DNA from: Methylopila capsulata
GTDB lineage: Bacteria; Pseudomonadota; Alphaproteobacteria; Rhizobiales; Methylopilaceae
Assembly (NCBI RefSeq): GCF_016907975.1
Contig: NZ_JAFBCY010000003.1
Span: 620,001-684,000 of the forward strand
DNA length: 64,000 nucleotides
Direction: 5' to 3'
In this document: positions 8,303 to 17,302 of the stretch, piece after piece
How positions within the stretch are numbered: the first letter of the stretch is position 1
How the letters are laid out: every line of letters begins with the position of its first letter
Made by a program: the position numbers and the translations under genes
Notes under the pieces: model-generated
What the model saw: the letters and a program-made list of their open reading frames with translations, nothing else
Databases searched by the model: none
What the model was told of the DNA's origin: nothing

Positions 8303-8803
8303 ATGTCCGCCGAAGACCGCACGATCGTGTCGCGTTTCACCATGGAAGTGGCGACGGCGCTCGGCGCAGCCGCCATCGGCGCCTTGGTGATCTACGGCGC
8401 GAACGAGCACTCGATCGGCTGGGGCGACGCGGGCCCCGAGCCCGGCTACGTGCCGTTCTGGCTCGGTCTCATCATCGTGGTCGCGAGCCTCGCCGTGCTG
8501 GTCCAGACGCTGGTCCAGCGGGTCGGGGCCGGTGAGACCTTCATCACGCGCGAGCAGGGCAAGCGCGTCGCCGCCTTCGCCGTTCCGGTCGCGCTGTTCG
8601 TGCCGGTCAGCCTGTTCCTCGGGCTCTACGTGGCGACCGCGATCTACCTGCTGGCGACCACGACGCTGCAGGGCCGCTTCCCGCTCGTGAAGGCGATCCC
8701 GATCGCGATCGGCGCGCCGGTCGTGATGTTCATCCTGTTCGAACGCTGGTTCCAGACCCCCTTGCTGAAGGGTCCGCTCGAAGCGGCCCTCGGCCTTTAC
8801 TGA
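8303..8803 (+). CDS. tctB: Tripartite tricarboxylate transporter small membrane subunit TctB
   Basis: 166 residues with four hydrophobic segments (LGAAAIGALVIYGANE, FWLGLIIVVASLAVLVQT, VAAFAVPVALFVPVSLFLGLY, ATAIYLLATTTLQG and a final helix), the TctB layout including the PGYVPFWLGLI motif. It pairs with TctA in the inner membrane to import a carboxylic acid with a cation. A good GGAGGGG ribosome site precedes the ATG. tctA starts 12 bases after its stop. Confidence 0.92.
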   Translation: MSAEDRTIVSRFTMEVATALGAAAIGALVIYGANEHSIGWGDAGPEPGYVPFWLGLIIVVASLAVLVQTLVQRVGAGETFITREQGKRVAAFAVPVALFVPVSLFLGLYVATAIYLLATTTLQGRFPLVKAIPIAIGAPVVMFILFERWFQTPLLKGPLEAALGLY

Positions 8804-8815
8804 GGAGCGGCTGGC

Positions 8816-10354
8816 ATGTTCGACAACGTTCCGCTGCTGCTCCACGGTTTCGAGATCGCGCTGAGCTGGCATCACGTCGCGCTGATGATTGGCGGCGTGC
8901 TGCTCGGCATCCTGGTCGGCGTTCTTCCCGGCCTCGGCGCGCCGAACGGCGTGACGCTGCTGCTGCCTCTGACCTTCTCGATGGACCCGGTCTCGGCCAT
9001 CATCCTGCTGACATCGATGTACTGGGGCGCGCTGTTCGGCGGCTCGACCACCTCGATCCTGTTCAACATTCCAGGCGAGCCCTCCTCCGTCGCGACCACC
9101 TTCGACGGCCACCCCATGGCCAAGAACGGCCAGGCGACCGAGGCGCTCACCTACGCCTTCATGTCCGCCGGCTTCGGCGCGATGGTCGGCGTCATCGTCA
9201 TCACGCTGCTGTCGAGCGCGGTCGCGGACTTCGCGCTCAAGTTCTCGTCGCCGGAGTTCTTCGCGGTCTATCTGCTCGCCTTCGCGAGCTTCGTCGGCCT
9301 CGGCGGCGGCAACCCGTTCAAGACGATCGTGTCGCTGACCCTCGGCCTGGCTTTCGCGACCGTCGGGCAGGACACGATCTCGGGCTCGCTCCGCCTCACC
9401 TTCGGCTTCGACGAACTGCTGCGCGGCATCTCCTTCCTCGTCGCCGTGATTGGCCTGTTCGGCCTCGGCGAACTGGTGCTGACCATGGAGGAAGGGCTGC
9501 GCTTCAACGCCGTCGCCTCCCGCATCTCGCCGAAGAAGGTGTTCCAGACGATCGCCAAGATGCCGCGCTACTGGTTCGCGCTGCTGCGCGGCAGCCTGAT
9601 CGGCGTGTGGATGGGTGTAACGCCCGGTGGCCCGACCGCGGCCTCGTTCATGAGCTACGGCGTCGCCCGCCGCTTCTCCCGGCGCTCGGCCAACTTCGGC
9701 AAGGGCGAGCCGGAGGGCGTGGTGGCGCCCGAGACCGCCGACCACGCCGCCGGCTCCTCCGCCATGCTGCCCATGCTCGCGCTCGGCATCCCGGGTTCGG
9801 CGACGGCGGCGGTCATGCTTGGCGGCCTCATGATCTGGGGCCTGACGCCCGGCCCGACACTGTTCGTGGAGCGTCCCGACTTCGTGTGGGGCCTGATCGC
9901 CAGCATGTACCTCGGCAACGTCGTCGCCGTGGTGCTGGTGCTTGCCACCGTGCCGCTGTTCGCCGCGATCCTGCGGATTCCGTTCGCGGTGGTCGCGCCG
10001 CTGATCGTCTCGGTGTGCTTCATCGGCGTCTGGACGGTCGCCTCCGCGGAGTTCGACCTCTGGCTCGTGCTGGCCTTCGGCGTGATCGGCTACCTCTTCA
10101 AGAAGCTCGAATACCCGATCGCTCCGCTCGTGCTCGCGATGGTGCTCGGCGACAAGGCCGAGGACGCCTTCCGGCAATCGATGCTGATGTCGGGCGGCTC
10201 GCTGGGGGTGTTCTTCTCGAACCCGCTCGCCGGCACGCTCACCGCCATCGCCCTCATCCTGCTGGCCTGGCCGATCGTCGCGATGATCCTTGGCCGTCGC
10301 CGCGCCAGCGCGGCGGCCGTCGCAGCCGCCCACGTCGAACGGAGCCCGTCATGA
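8816..10354 (+). CDS. tctA: Tripartite tricarboxylate transporter permease TctA
   Basis: 512 residues, standard TctA length, about a dozen membrane helices. Signature segments: GVLPGLGAPNGVTLLLPLTF near residue 40, MYWGALFGGSTTSILFNIPGEPSS near 65-90, and GSSAMLPMLALGIPGSATAA near 320. It is the main solute channel of the TTT system. The stop overlaps the following dehydrogenase start (ATGA), tying an enzyme gene to the transporter. Confidence 0.96.
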   Translation: MFDNVPLLLHGFEIALSWHHVALMIGGVLLGILVGVLPGLGAPNGVTLLLPLTFSMDPVSAIILLTSMYWGALFGGSTTSILFNIPGEPSSVATTFDGHPMAKNGQATEALTYAFMSAGFGAMVGVIVITLLSSAVADFALKFSSPEFFAVYLLAFASFVGLGGGNPFKTIVSLTLGLAFATVGQDTISGSLRLTFGFDELLRGISFLVAVIGLFGLGELVLTMEEGLRFNAVASRISPKKVFQTIAKMPRYWFALLRGSLIGVWMGVTPGGPTAASFMSYGVARRFSRRSANFGKGEPEGVVAPETADHAAGSSAMLPMLALGIPGSATAAVMLGGLMIWGLTPGPTLFVERPDFVWGLIASMYLGNVVAVVLVLATVPLFAAILRIPFAVVAPLIVSVCFIGVWTVASAEFDLWLVLAFGVIGYLFKKLEYPIAPLVLAMVLGDKAEDAFRQSMLMSGGSLGVFFSNPLAGTLTAIALILLAWPIVAMILGRRRASAAAVAAAHVERSPS

Positions 10355-11253
10355 CCGCCGCCAAACCCGCCGTCGCGTTCCTCGGCATCGGCTTGATGGG
10401 GCGCCATCAGGCCGCGAACCTTCTGAAGGCCGGCTACCAGGTGACGGCCTGGAACCGCTCCCGCGCCAAGGCCGAGACGCTCGAAGCCCTGGGCGCGCGC
10501 GTCGCCGACAGCCCCGCGGAGGCGGTCGCCGACGCCGACGTCGTGGTGGCCATGCTGGAGAACGGCCCGATCGTCGCCGAAGTGCTGTTCGCCTCCGGCG
10601 CGGACGCGGCGTTGAAATCCGGCGCGGTCGTGGTCGACATGAGCTCGATCAAGCCCGCGGAGGCGCAGGACCATGCGACGCGGCTCGCCCGCCGCGGCGT
10701 GGCGCATGTGGACGCGCCGGTCTCGGGCGGCACGGTCGGCGCCGAAGCCGGCACGCTCGCCATCATGGCCGGCGGCGAGCCCGAGGCCTTCGCCCGCGTC
10801 GAGACGCTGCTCAAGGCCATGGGCCGGCCGGTTCACGTCGGGCCCTCGGGCGCGGGACAGCTCGCGAAGCTCGCCAACCAGATCATCGTCGGCGTCGCCA
10901 TCGGCGCCGTCGGCGAAGCGCTGATGCTGGCCGCCAAGGGCGGGGCCGATCCCGCCAAGGTCCGCGAGGCGCTCCGCGGCGGTTTCGCCGAGAGCCGCGT
11001 GCTGGACCTGCACGGCCAGCGGATGGTCGAGCGCGACTTCGTCACAAAGGGACGCTCGATCACCCATCTCAAGGACATCGACAACGCGCTTTCGGCCGCC
11101 GAAGGGCTCGGGCTCGACCTGCCGTTCTCAGGGCTGCTGGCGGACCTGTTCCGCGGCCTGCTCGCGAACGCCGGCGACCTCGATCACTCCGGCCTGCTGG
11201 TCGAACTCGAGCGCCGCAACGGACTGGACGGCGCGGACAACCGCGCCGCCTGA
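10351..11253 (+). CDS. NAD(P)-dependent 3-hydroxyisobutyrate dehydrogenase family protein
   Basis: 300 residues. Rossmann motif FLGIGLMGRHQAANL at residues 10-24; substrate motif DAPVSGGTVGAEAGTLAIMAGG (about 125-146); catalytic lysine in KLANQIIVG (about 172). This beta-hydroxyacid dehydrogenase class includes 3-hydroxyisobutyrate, tartronate semialdehyde and L-threonate (LtnD) dehydrogenases. With a PdxA-like enzyme in the same operon, oxidation of a four-carbon sugar acid is plausible, but no DUF1537 kinase or OtnC/OtnI genes accompany it here. Its reading frame extends upstream inside tctA, but the ATG at 10351 overlapping the tctA stop is the likely start. Confidence 0.9.
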   Translation: MTAAKPAVAFLGIGLMGRHQAANLLKAGYQVTAWNRSRAKAETLEALGARVADSPAEAVADADVVVAMLENGPIVAEVLFASGADAALKSGAVVVDMSSIKPAEAQDHATRLARRGVAHVDAPVSGGTVGAEAGTLAIMAGGEPEAFARVETLLKAMGRPVHVGPSGAGQLAKLANQIIVGVAIGAVGEALMLAAKGGADPAKVREALRGGFAESRVLDLHGQRMVERDFVTKGRSITHLKDIDNALSAAEGLGLDLPFSGLLADLFRGLLANAGDLDHSGLLVELERRNGLDGADNRAA

Positions 11254-11320
11254 CATCGCAGATCCGATCAACGCCCACGCCAGAGGGGCGCGACGGACTT
11301 CAGGACTGGAGGAAAAGCTG

Positions 11321-12316
11321 ATGCCTGCATTCGCCGCCAAGATCGCTCTCGGCCTGCTCGCCACCGCCGCCGTCGTCGCGCCCGCCGCAGCCGAATGGAA
11401 GCCGGTGAAACCCGTCGAATTCGTCGTCGCCTCCGGCGCCGGCGGCGGCACCGACCAGTTCGCCCGGCTGATCCAGTCGATCATCCAGAAGCACGAGCTG
11501 ATGCCCGTGAACATGATCGTCACCAACAAGGGCGGCGGCGCGGGCACCGAGGCCTTCGTCTATGGCAAGCTCGCCGGCGCCGACCCTCACAAGCTGGTCT
11601 TCGGCACCAACAACGAGTGGCTGCTGCCGCTTGTGACGAAGTCGGGCTACCAGCCGGACGACCTGCGCCCCGTCGCCGCCATGGCGGTCGACGAGTTCCT
11701 GCTCTGGACGCACAAGGACGCGCCCTACAAGGACGCGGCCGCCTTCGTCGCCGCGGCCAAGGAGAAGCCTCTTCAGGTCGGCGGCAGCCAGTCGAAGGAC
11801 ACCGACCAGATCCTCTCGAAGAAGATCGAGTACGCGACCGACGCGAAGTTCACCTACATCCCGTTCAAGTCCGGCGGCGAGGCCGCGACCCAGCTCGCCG
11901 GCGCGCACATCGAGGCGAACTTCAACAATCCGCAGGAGAACGTGGGCCAGTGGAAGGGCGGCCAGGTCCGGCCGCTCTGCGTGTTCTCGCCCCAGCGCAT
12001 GTCCTACGACCAGAAGGTCACGGCCGACATGTCCTGGGCCGACATCCCGACCTGCAAGGAAGCCGGGATCACCGTCGAGCAGTACCAGATGCCGCGCACG
12101 GTGTGGCTGAACGCCAAGGCGACGGACGAGCAAGCGGCGTACTACGCCGGCGTGATGGCCAAGGTGCGCGAGACGCAGGAGTGGAAGGAGTGGCTCGCCC
12201 GCACCTCCCAGACCGACCGCTTCGTCACCGGCCAGGCCTTCGCCGACCAGGTGAAGAAGGAGCAGGCCGAGGCCCGCACGCTGTTCGAGAAGGCGGGCTG
12301 GCTCGTCACCAACTGA
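11321..12316 (+). CDS. Tripartite tricarboxylate transporter substrate-binding protein TctC
   Basis: 331 residues with a signal peptide (about residues 1-24, ending APAAAE). The TctC/Bug fold is shown by VEFVVASGAGGGTDQFARLI, the NKGGGAGTEAF loop and the conserved YIPFKSGGEAATQLAGAHIEA segment. It is the periplasmic receptor of the TTT carrier encoded just upstream. GGAGGAAAAG precedes the ATG. Being at the end of its operon is common. The ligand cannot be read from the sequence; the operon context suggests a small hydroxy-acid. Confidence 0.95.
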   Translation: MPAFAAKIALGLLATAAVVAPAAAEWKPVKPVEFVVASGAGGGTDQFARLIQSIIQKHELMPVNMIVTNKGGGAGTEAFVYGKLAGADPHKLVFGTNNEWLLPLVTKSGYQPDDLRPVAAMAVDEFLLWTHKDAPYKDAAAFVAAAKEKPLQVGGSQSKDTDQILSKKIEYATDAKFTYIPFKSGGEAATQLAGAHIEANFNNPQENVGQWKGGQVRPLCVFSPQRMSYDQKVTADMSWADIPTCKEAGITVEQYQMPRTVWLNAKATDEQAAYYAGVMAKVRETQEWKEWLARTSQTDRFVTGQAFADQVKKEQAEARTLFEKAGWLVTN

Positions 12317-12328
12317 GGCCGGACAGAA

Positions 12329-12362
12329 GGGCCGCGCGTCGGCGCCCCCCGGCGCGCGGCCC
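12329..12362 (+). terminator. GC-rich hairpin after the TTT operon
   Basis: Perfect 10-base arms GGGCCGCGCG (12329-12338) and CGCGCGGCCC (12353-12362) lie 12 bases after the tctC stop. No T run follows on the plus strand, so it is a weak intrinsic terminator or an mRNA-stabilising hairpin. Confidence 0.5.
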
Positions 12363-12430
12363 GGCTCCGCTTCTCGCTCGCGCTTCGGCGCCCTACCTTC
12401 GGCCCGACGATCCGGCGGAAGGGTAGGACG

Positions 12431-13315
12431 ATGCGGCCTCTGGTCGGCCACGGCAGGGTGACGGAACGGGGCGGCGCGGTCAGCGCGCCGGTCGAGCGAC
12501 GCTGGGCCGGCGGCGCCGTCGCCTTCGACCGCCGCGCCTGGGTCTGCGACGACGCCACGTTGGACTGGACCTCGCCCTCGCACCTTATCGTCCTCACCGA
12601 AGCGGGCGGCACCGGCGCGACCGAAGTGCGCGTCGACGGCGGCGGCCCCTACGCCGGCCGCGACGCCCCGGGCGCCCTGAGTTTCGTGCCGGCGGGCGTG
12701 CGCCGTCGCGGGTCCTACCGGCGGGCGGACCTGTCCTACGCCGCGCTCTGGATCGACCCCGCCCTCGGCGAAACCCTGTCGGGCTGCGCAGGGCTCTCCG
12801 CGCCGCAGGCCTTCGTCAACGGCGAGGATCCGGTGATCGCCGCGCTGCTCACGGGTCTCCGCGACGCCGTCGGTGATGGGATCGATCCGGGAGCCGCCTA
12901 CGTCGAGCACATGACGGCGCTGATCTTGCTGCGCCTGTCCGCGCTTGGCGGCGGCCCTCCCCCGACCGACGCCGGCGCCGCGCTCTCCCGCCGGGCGCTG
13001 GCCCGGATCGTCGACCACGTCGAAGACCATCTCGGCGACGACATCGCGCTCGTCGACCTCGCCGGGCTGCTCGACATGCCGGTGGACCGGTTCGCCCGCC
13101 GCTTCCGCGCCGCGATGGGCGTCGCGCCCTACGCCTATGTGCTGGAGCGGCGCGTGCGACGCGCGGAGAGACTGCTGGGCGAACGGCGGCGGAGCCTGGC
13201 GGAGATCGCCCTCGCCTGCGGTTTCTCCAGCCAGAGCCATTTCGCGACCGCCTTCCGGGAGCGCACCGGCCGCACGCCGGGCGCCTACCGCGCGGAGATC
13301 GCCGCGCGATCCTGA
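12431..13315 (+). CDS. AraC family transcriptional regulator
   Basis: 294 residues. The N-terminal sensor half (about 1-170) has no clear family match by eye; the C-terminal AraC/XylS DNA-binding domain (about 185-290) shows both helix-turn-helix units, IALVDLAGLLDMPVDRFARRF and LAEIALACGFSSQSHFATAF, and ends RTPGAYR. It sits 188 bases ahead of the paoABC-type operon on the same strand and is the natural candidate to control it, perhaps sensing aldehydes. Control of the upstream TTT operon is an alternative. Confidence 0.9.
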   Translation: MRPLVGHGRVTERGGAVSAPVERRWAGGAVAFDRRAWVCDDATLDWTSPSHLIVLTEAGGTGATEVRVDGGGPYAGRDAPGALSFVPAGVRRRGSYRRADLSYAALWIDPALGETLSGCAGLSAPQAFVNGEDPVIAALLTGLRDAVGDGIDPGAAYVEHMTALILLRLSALGGGPPPTDAGAALSRRALARIVDHVEDHLGDDIALVDLAGLLDMPVDRFARRFRAAMGVAPYAYVLERRVRRAERLLGERRRSLAEIALACGFSSQSHFATAFRERTGRTPGAYRAEIAARS

Positions 13316-13503
13316 AATTTGCGCCCGGATCCTGGAAGCCGGCGCGGACCGTCCGATTTAGAACCGTTATGGACAGCGCCCGCACCCCGATGGGGGTCGG
13401 AACGCGACCGCATCCGCACAGGCGTCGCACGCGGCGTTCGCCCGGATGATTCCGATCGCGCTTCGCGCGGGCGGCCCGCACCGATCCGCGAGGACGCCGC
13501 AAG

Positions 13504-14157
13504 ATGACCGAGACCGATTTCCTCCGCCTGTCACGCCGGGAGGTGCTGGAGGCGTCCGTGGCCGCCGCCGCCCTGGGCGTCTGCACGTCGGCGGCCGCCG
13601 CCCCTCCCGAGGCCGCGCCGGCGTTGGAAGGGGCGGCGCAGCCGACCTTCGAGGTGCGCTTCACTGTCAACGGGACGCCGAAGACGCTGAGCCTCGATCC
13701 CCGCACGACGCTGCTCGACGCGCTGCGCGAGCACCTCCACCTCACCGGCTCCAAGAAGGGCTGCGACCATGGCCAGTGCGGCGCCTGCACCGTGATGGTC
13801 GGCGGGCAGCGCATCAATTCCTGCCTGACGCTCGCGGTGATGCACGAGGGCGACGAAGTGACCACCATCGAGGGCCTTGGGGCCGCCGCCGACCTGCACC
13901 CGATGCAGGCCGCCTTCCTCCGCCACGACGGCTTCCAGTGCGGTTACTGCACGCCCGGCCAGATCTGCTCCAGCGTCGCAATGCTGAAGGAGGTCGAGGC
14001 GGGCTGGCCGAGCCACGTCACCGAGGACCTGGGCATCGCGATCGACCTCACCGACGCCGAGATCCGCGAGCGCATGAGCGGCAACCTCTGCCGTTGCGCC
14101 GCCTATCCCAACATCGTCGCCGCGATCCGCGACGCATCCGAGGGAGGCGCCCTGTGA
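13504..14157 (+). CDS. paoA: Periplasmic aldehyde oxidoreductase, 2Fe-2S subunit (PaoA/YagT-like)
   Basis: 217 residues. A twin-arginine signal ([17 protein letters not shown] at about residues 10-26) targets the folded complex to the periplasm. The plant-ferredoxin-type cluster cysteines are in [12 protein letters not shown] (with C of SCLTL), and the second cluster in CGYCTPGQ and CRCAAYP. It passes electrons from the molybdenum centre to FAD in the xanthine dehydrogenase-family heterotrimer. Length and the Tat signal match E. coli PaoA. The stop overlaps the paoB GTG start. Confidence 0.93.
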   Translation: MTETDFLRLSRREVLEASVAAAALGVCTSAAAAPPEAAPALEGAAQPTFEVRFTVNGTPKTLSLDPRTTLLDALREHLHLTGSKKGCDHGQCGACTVMVGGQRINSCLTLAVMHEGDEVTTIEGLGAAADLHPMQAAFLRHDGFQCGYCTPGQICSSVAMLKEVEAGWPSHVTEDLGIAIDLTDAEIRERMSGNLCRCAAYPNIVAAIRDASEGGAL

Positions 14158-15143
14158 CGCCCTTCACTTACGAACGCGCCATCGACGCGGCGGCCGCCGC
14201 GAGGGCGGTCGCGGAGCGTCCCGACGCGGCCTTCATCGCCGGCGGCACCAACCTCGTGGACCTGATGAAGCTCGGCGTGGCGCGGCCAAAGCACCTCGTC
14301 GACGTCTCGCGGCTGAAACTCGACACGATCGCCGAGTCCGAGGACGGCGGCCTCTTCATCGGCGCGCAGGTGAAGAACTCCGCGCTCGCCGCGGACGCCC
14401 GGGTGCGCGGGGCCTATCCCCTGCTGTCGCGCGCGCTGTTGGCCGGCGCTTCAGGACAGCTGCGGAACGCAGCCTCGACCGGCGGCAACCTGCTGCAACG
14501 GACGCGCTGCCCCTACTTCACCAACACGGCGACGCCCTGTAACAAGCGCTCGCCCGGCTCCGGCTGTTCGGCGCTCGGCGGCTTCAACCGCATCCACGCC
14601 GTGCTCGGCGCGAGCGACGCCTGCATCGCCACGCACCCCTCCGACATGGCGGTGGCGATGACCGCGCTCGACGCGCAGGTGCGTACGGTGACCGGCGACG
14701 GCGCCACGCGCGAGATCCCGATGTCCGGGCTTTATCGCGACCCGGCGCAGGGGCCCGAGGCGGAGACGGTGCTGACGCACGGCGAACTCATCACGGCGGT
14801 CAGGCTGCCCCCGCCGCCGCCCGGCCGGCAGGTCTACCGGAAGGTTCGCGACCGGGCGTCCTACGCCTTCGCGCTGGTGTCGGTGGCGGCGGTCGTCGAC
14901 GCCCGCGACGGCCAGGTGCTGGGCGGCCGGCTCGCCCTCGGCGGCGTGGCGCACAAGCCGTGGCGCGTCTCCGAGGCCGAGCAGACGCTCGGCGCCGAGA
15001 GCCGGCCCGAGGCGAGCTTCGCTGCGGCGGCGGACGCGGCGCTGAAGGGCGCGCACGGCTACGGCGCGAACGACTTCAAGATCGATCTTGCGAAGCGGAC
15101 GATCCGGCGCACCCTCGCCGACGCCGCCGGCGTGTCGTCGTGA
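14154..15143 (+). CDS. paoB: Periplasmic aldehyde oxidoreductase, FAD subunit (PaoB/YagS-like)
   Basis: 329 residues, GTG start overlapping the paoA stop (GTGA) behind GGGAGG. The FAD-binding motif [13 protein letters not shown] (about 24-36) and [19 protein letters not shown] are those of the CO dehydrogenase flavoprotein/xanthine dehydrogenase FAD domain. The cysteine group in [13 protein letters not shown] and GSGCSALGG matches the extra 4Fe-4S cluster that distinguishes PaoB from cytosolic relatives. It has no signal of its own and should be exported with PaoA. It reads further upstream in frame only because of overlap with paoA. Confidence 0.92.
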   Translation: MTPFTYERAIDAAAAARAVAERPDAAFIAGGTNLVDLMKLGVARPKHLVDVSRLKLDTIAESEDGGLFIGAQVKNSALAADARVRGAYPLLSRALLAGASGQLRNAASTGGNLLQRTRCPYFTNTATPCNKRSPGSGCSALGGFNRIHAVLGASDACIATHPSDMAVAMTALDAQVRTVTGDGATREIPMSGLYRDPAQGPEAETVLTHGELITAVRLPPPPPGRQVYRKVRDRASYAFALVSVAAVVDARDGQVLGGRLALGGVAHKPWRVSEAEQTLGAESRPEASFAAAADAALKGAHGYGANDFKIDLAKRTIRRTLADAAGVSS

Positions 15144-15154
15144 GGAGGCCGGAC

Positions 15155-17275
15155 ATGGCTCTCGATATCTCCGCCAATCCCATCGGCCAGCCCGTCGACC
15201 GCATCGACGGCCGCCTGAAGGTTACGGGCGGCGCGCCCTACGCCTACGAGCACAGGCTCGAGCGGGCGCCGGCCTATGGCGTCATCGTCCCCGCGACCAT
15301 CGCCAAGGGACGCGTCCGCGCGATCGACGCGGCGGGCGCGGAAGCTGCGCCCGGGGTGCTGCTGGTGATGACCCACCGCAACGCGCCGAAGCAGCCGGCG
15401 TTCGGCCCGCCGCGGGCGTCCGCGCGCTTCGCCCGCGCCAGGCCCTATCTCGGCGACGACCGCGTCCGGCACTGGGGCGAGCCGGTCGCCTTCGTCGTGG
15501 CCGAGACCTTCGAAGCCGCCCGCGCCGCGGCCGCGCTGGTGACGGTCGAGTACGAGGCCGAGACGCCCGCTCTGGGGCTGGAGCGGCATCTGAAGGCGGC
15601 CTATGCGCCGGAGACCATCAATGTCGGCATGAAGACCGACACGTCCGAGGGCGACTTCGAGGCGGCCTTCGCCGCCGGCCCCGTCACTGTGGACGCCACC
15701 TATCACGTCGCCCAACAGCACCACATGGCGCTGGAGCCGCACGCCGCGATCGCCTCCTGGGACGGGGACGAGGTGACGGTGCGGACCTCGGCCCAGAACG
15801 TCGCCAACACCCGCAAGGCGCTCGCGGCCACGCTCGAGATCCCGCTCGAGAAGGTGCGGATCATGAGCCCCTACGTCGGCGGCGGCTTCGGCGGCAAACT
15901 CGGCATGCGCGCCGAGGTCGTGCTCGCGGCCTTCGGCGCGCGGGCGCTGAAGCGGCCGGTGAAGGTGGCGCAGACCCGCCAGCAGGTGTTCTCGAACGTC
16001 GGCCATCGCCCGGAAGCCATCCAGAAGGTACGCCTGTCGGCGACGCGGGACGGCAGGCTGACGGGGGTGTCCCATGAGGTCTGGATGCAGTCCTCGCCGA
16101 TCGAGGAGTTCGCCGAACAGACCGCGAGCTCCACCCGGGCGCTCTACGGCGCGCCGTCGATCCTGACGCGCCACCGGCTGGTCAATCTCGACATGCAGGG
16201 CGGCGAGCCGGTGCGGGCGCCGGGCGAGGCGCCCGGCCTCCTGGCGCTCGAAAGCGCCGTCGACGAACTCGCCCACAAGCTCGGCCTCGACCCGGTCGAG
16301 ATGCGCATCCTGAACGACACGCAGATCGACCCGGAGAAGAAGGTCCCGTTCTCGTCGCGCAAGCTGGTCGAGTGCCTGCGCGAGGGCGCGGCCCGCTTCG
16401 GCTGGAGCGACCGTCCCAAGGCGCCGCGCGAACGCCGCGACGGGCCGACGCTGATCGGCTACGGCGTCGCGGCCGCGATCCGCCCGAACTACCTCGGCCC
16501 CTGCGCCGCGACCGTGCGCGTCGCCGAGGACCGCACCGTCCGGGTGCGCACCGACATGACCGACATCGGCACCGGCACCTACACGATCCTGGCGCAGGTG
16601 GCGGCCGAAGAGCTCGGCGTGCCGCTCAAGGCGGTGACGGTCGAATTGGGCGACAGCCGCTTCCCCGTGAGCCCCGGCTCCGGCGGCTCCTGGGGCGCGG
16701 CGAGCTCCGCCTCCGCGGTGCTGGACGCAGCGCGCAAGGTCAAGGCCGAGATGGCGCGCACCGACGAGGCGCGGGTGTTCGAGGCGACGGGCTCGGTGAA
16801 GGGCATGCGCGAGACCCAGTCCTACAAGGACTTCTCACAGTACTGCTTCGGAGCGCATTTCGCTGAGGTCGCGGTCGATGAGGACACCGGCGAGATCCGT
16901 CTGCGGCGGATGCTCGGCGCCTTCGCGGCCGGCCGGATCCTGAACGCCAAGACCGCCCGCTCCCAGATGATCGGCGGGATGATCTGGGGCGTGTCCTCGG
17001 CGCTGTTCGAAGAGGCGGTGGTCGATCCGCGCTTCGGCCACGTCGTCAACGGCGATCTCGGCGAGTACCACGTCGCCGCCCACGCCGACGTGCCGAACGT
17101 CGACGCCTTCTTCGTCGACGAGCACGACGACAAGGCGAACCCGCTGGGCGCCAAGGGCGTGGGCGAACTCGGCATCTGCGGCGCGGGGGCGGCCGTCGCG
17201 AACGCGGTGTTCAACGCCACCGGCGTGCGGGTGCGGGAGTTCCCGATCACGCTGGACAAGGTGCTTATCGGCTGA
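15155..17275 (+). CDS. paoC: Periplasmic aldehyde oxidoreductase, molybdenum subunit (PaoC/YagR-like)
   Basis: 706 residues, near the 732 of E. coli PaoC. The aldehyde oxidase hammerhead domain starts near residue 20 (GRLKVTGGAPYAYEH); the molybdopterin region includes SPYVGGGFGGKLG (about 235-247), GEPVRAPGEAPG with the conserved Arg, and the catalytic glutamate in GAKGVGELGICGAG near residue 670. It oxidises aromatic and other aldehydes to acids, using molybdopterin cytosine dinucleotide. No paoD/XdhC-type maturation gene follows; the gene runs convergently into the fhuB-like gene 27 bases later. Confidence 0.94.
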   Translation: MALDISANPIGQPVDRIDGRLKVTGGAPYAYEHRLERAPAYGVIVPATIAKGRVRAIDAAGAEAAPGVLLVMTHRNAPKQPAFGPPRASARFARARPYLGDDRVRHWGEPVAFVVAETFEAARAAAALVTVEYEAETPALGLERHLKAAYAPETINVGMKTDTSEGDFEAAFAAGPVTVDATYHVAQQHHMALEPHAAIASWDGDEVTVRTSAQNVANTRKALAATLEIPLEKVRIMSPYVGGGFGGKLGMRAEVVLAAFGARALKRPVKVAQTRQQVFSNVGHRPEAIQKVRLSATRDGRLTGVSHEVWMQSSPIEEFAEQTASSTRALYGAPSILTRHRLVNLDMQGGEPVRAPGEAPGLLALESAVDELAHKLGLDPVEMRILNDTQIDPEKKVPFSSRKLVECLREGAARFGWSDRPKAPRERRDGPTLIGYGVAAAIRPNYLGPCAATVRVAEDRTVRVRTDMTDIGTGTYTILAQVAAEELGVPLKAVTVELGDSRFPVSPGSGGSWGAASSASAVLDAARKVKAEMARTDEARVFEATGSVKGMRETQSYKDFSQYCFGAHFAEVAVDEDTGEIRLRRMLGAFAAGRILNAKTARSQMIGGMIWGVSSALFEEAVVDPRFGHVVNGDLGEYHVAAHADVPNVDAFFVDEHDDKANPLGAKGVGELGICGAGAAVANAVFNATGVRVREFPITLDKVLIG

Positions 17276-17302
17276 CCGGGGCGAAGGCTGGATGCGCCGG
17301 CC

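Noticed and set aside
7916-10333. Open frame of 805 codons on the minus strand opposite tctB-tctA
   Set aside because: It is antisense to well-supported TTT genes, has very biased Arg/Asp/His/Gln content and no family motif; a product of high GC.
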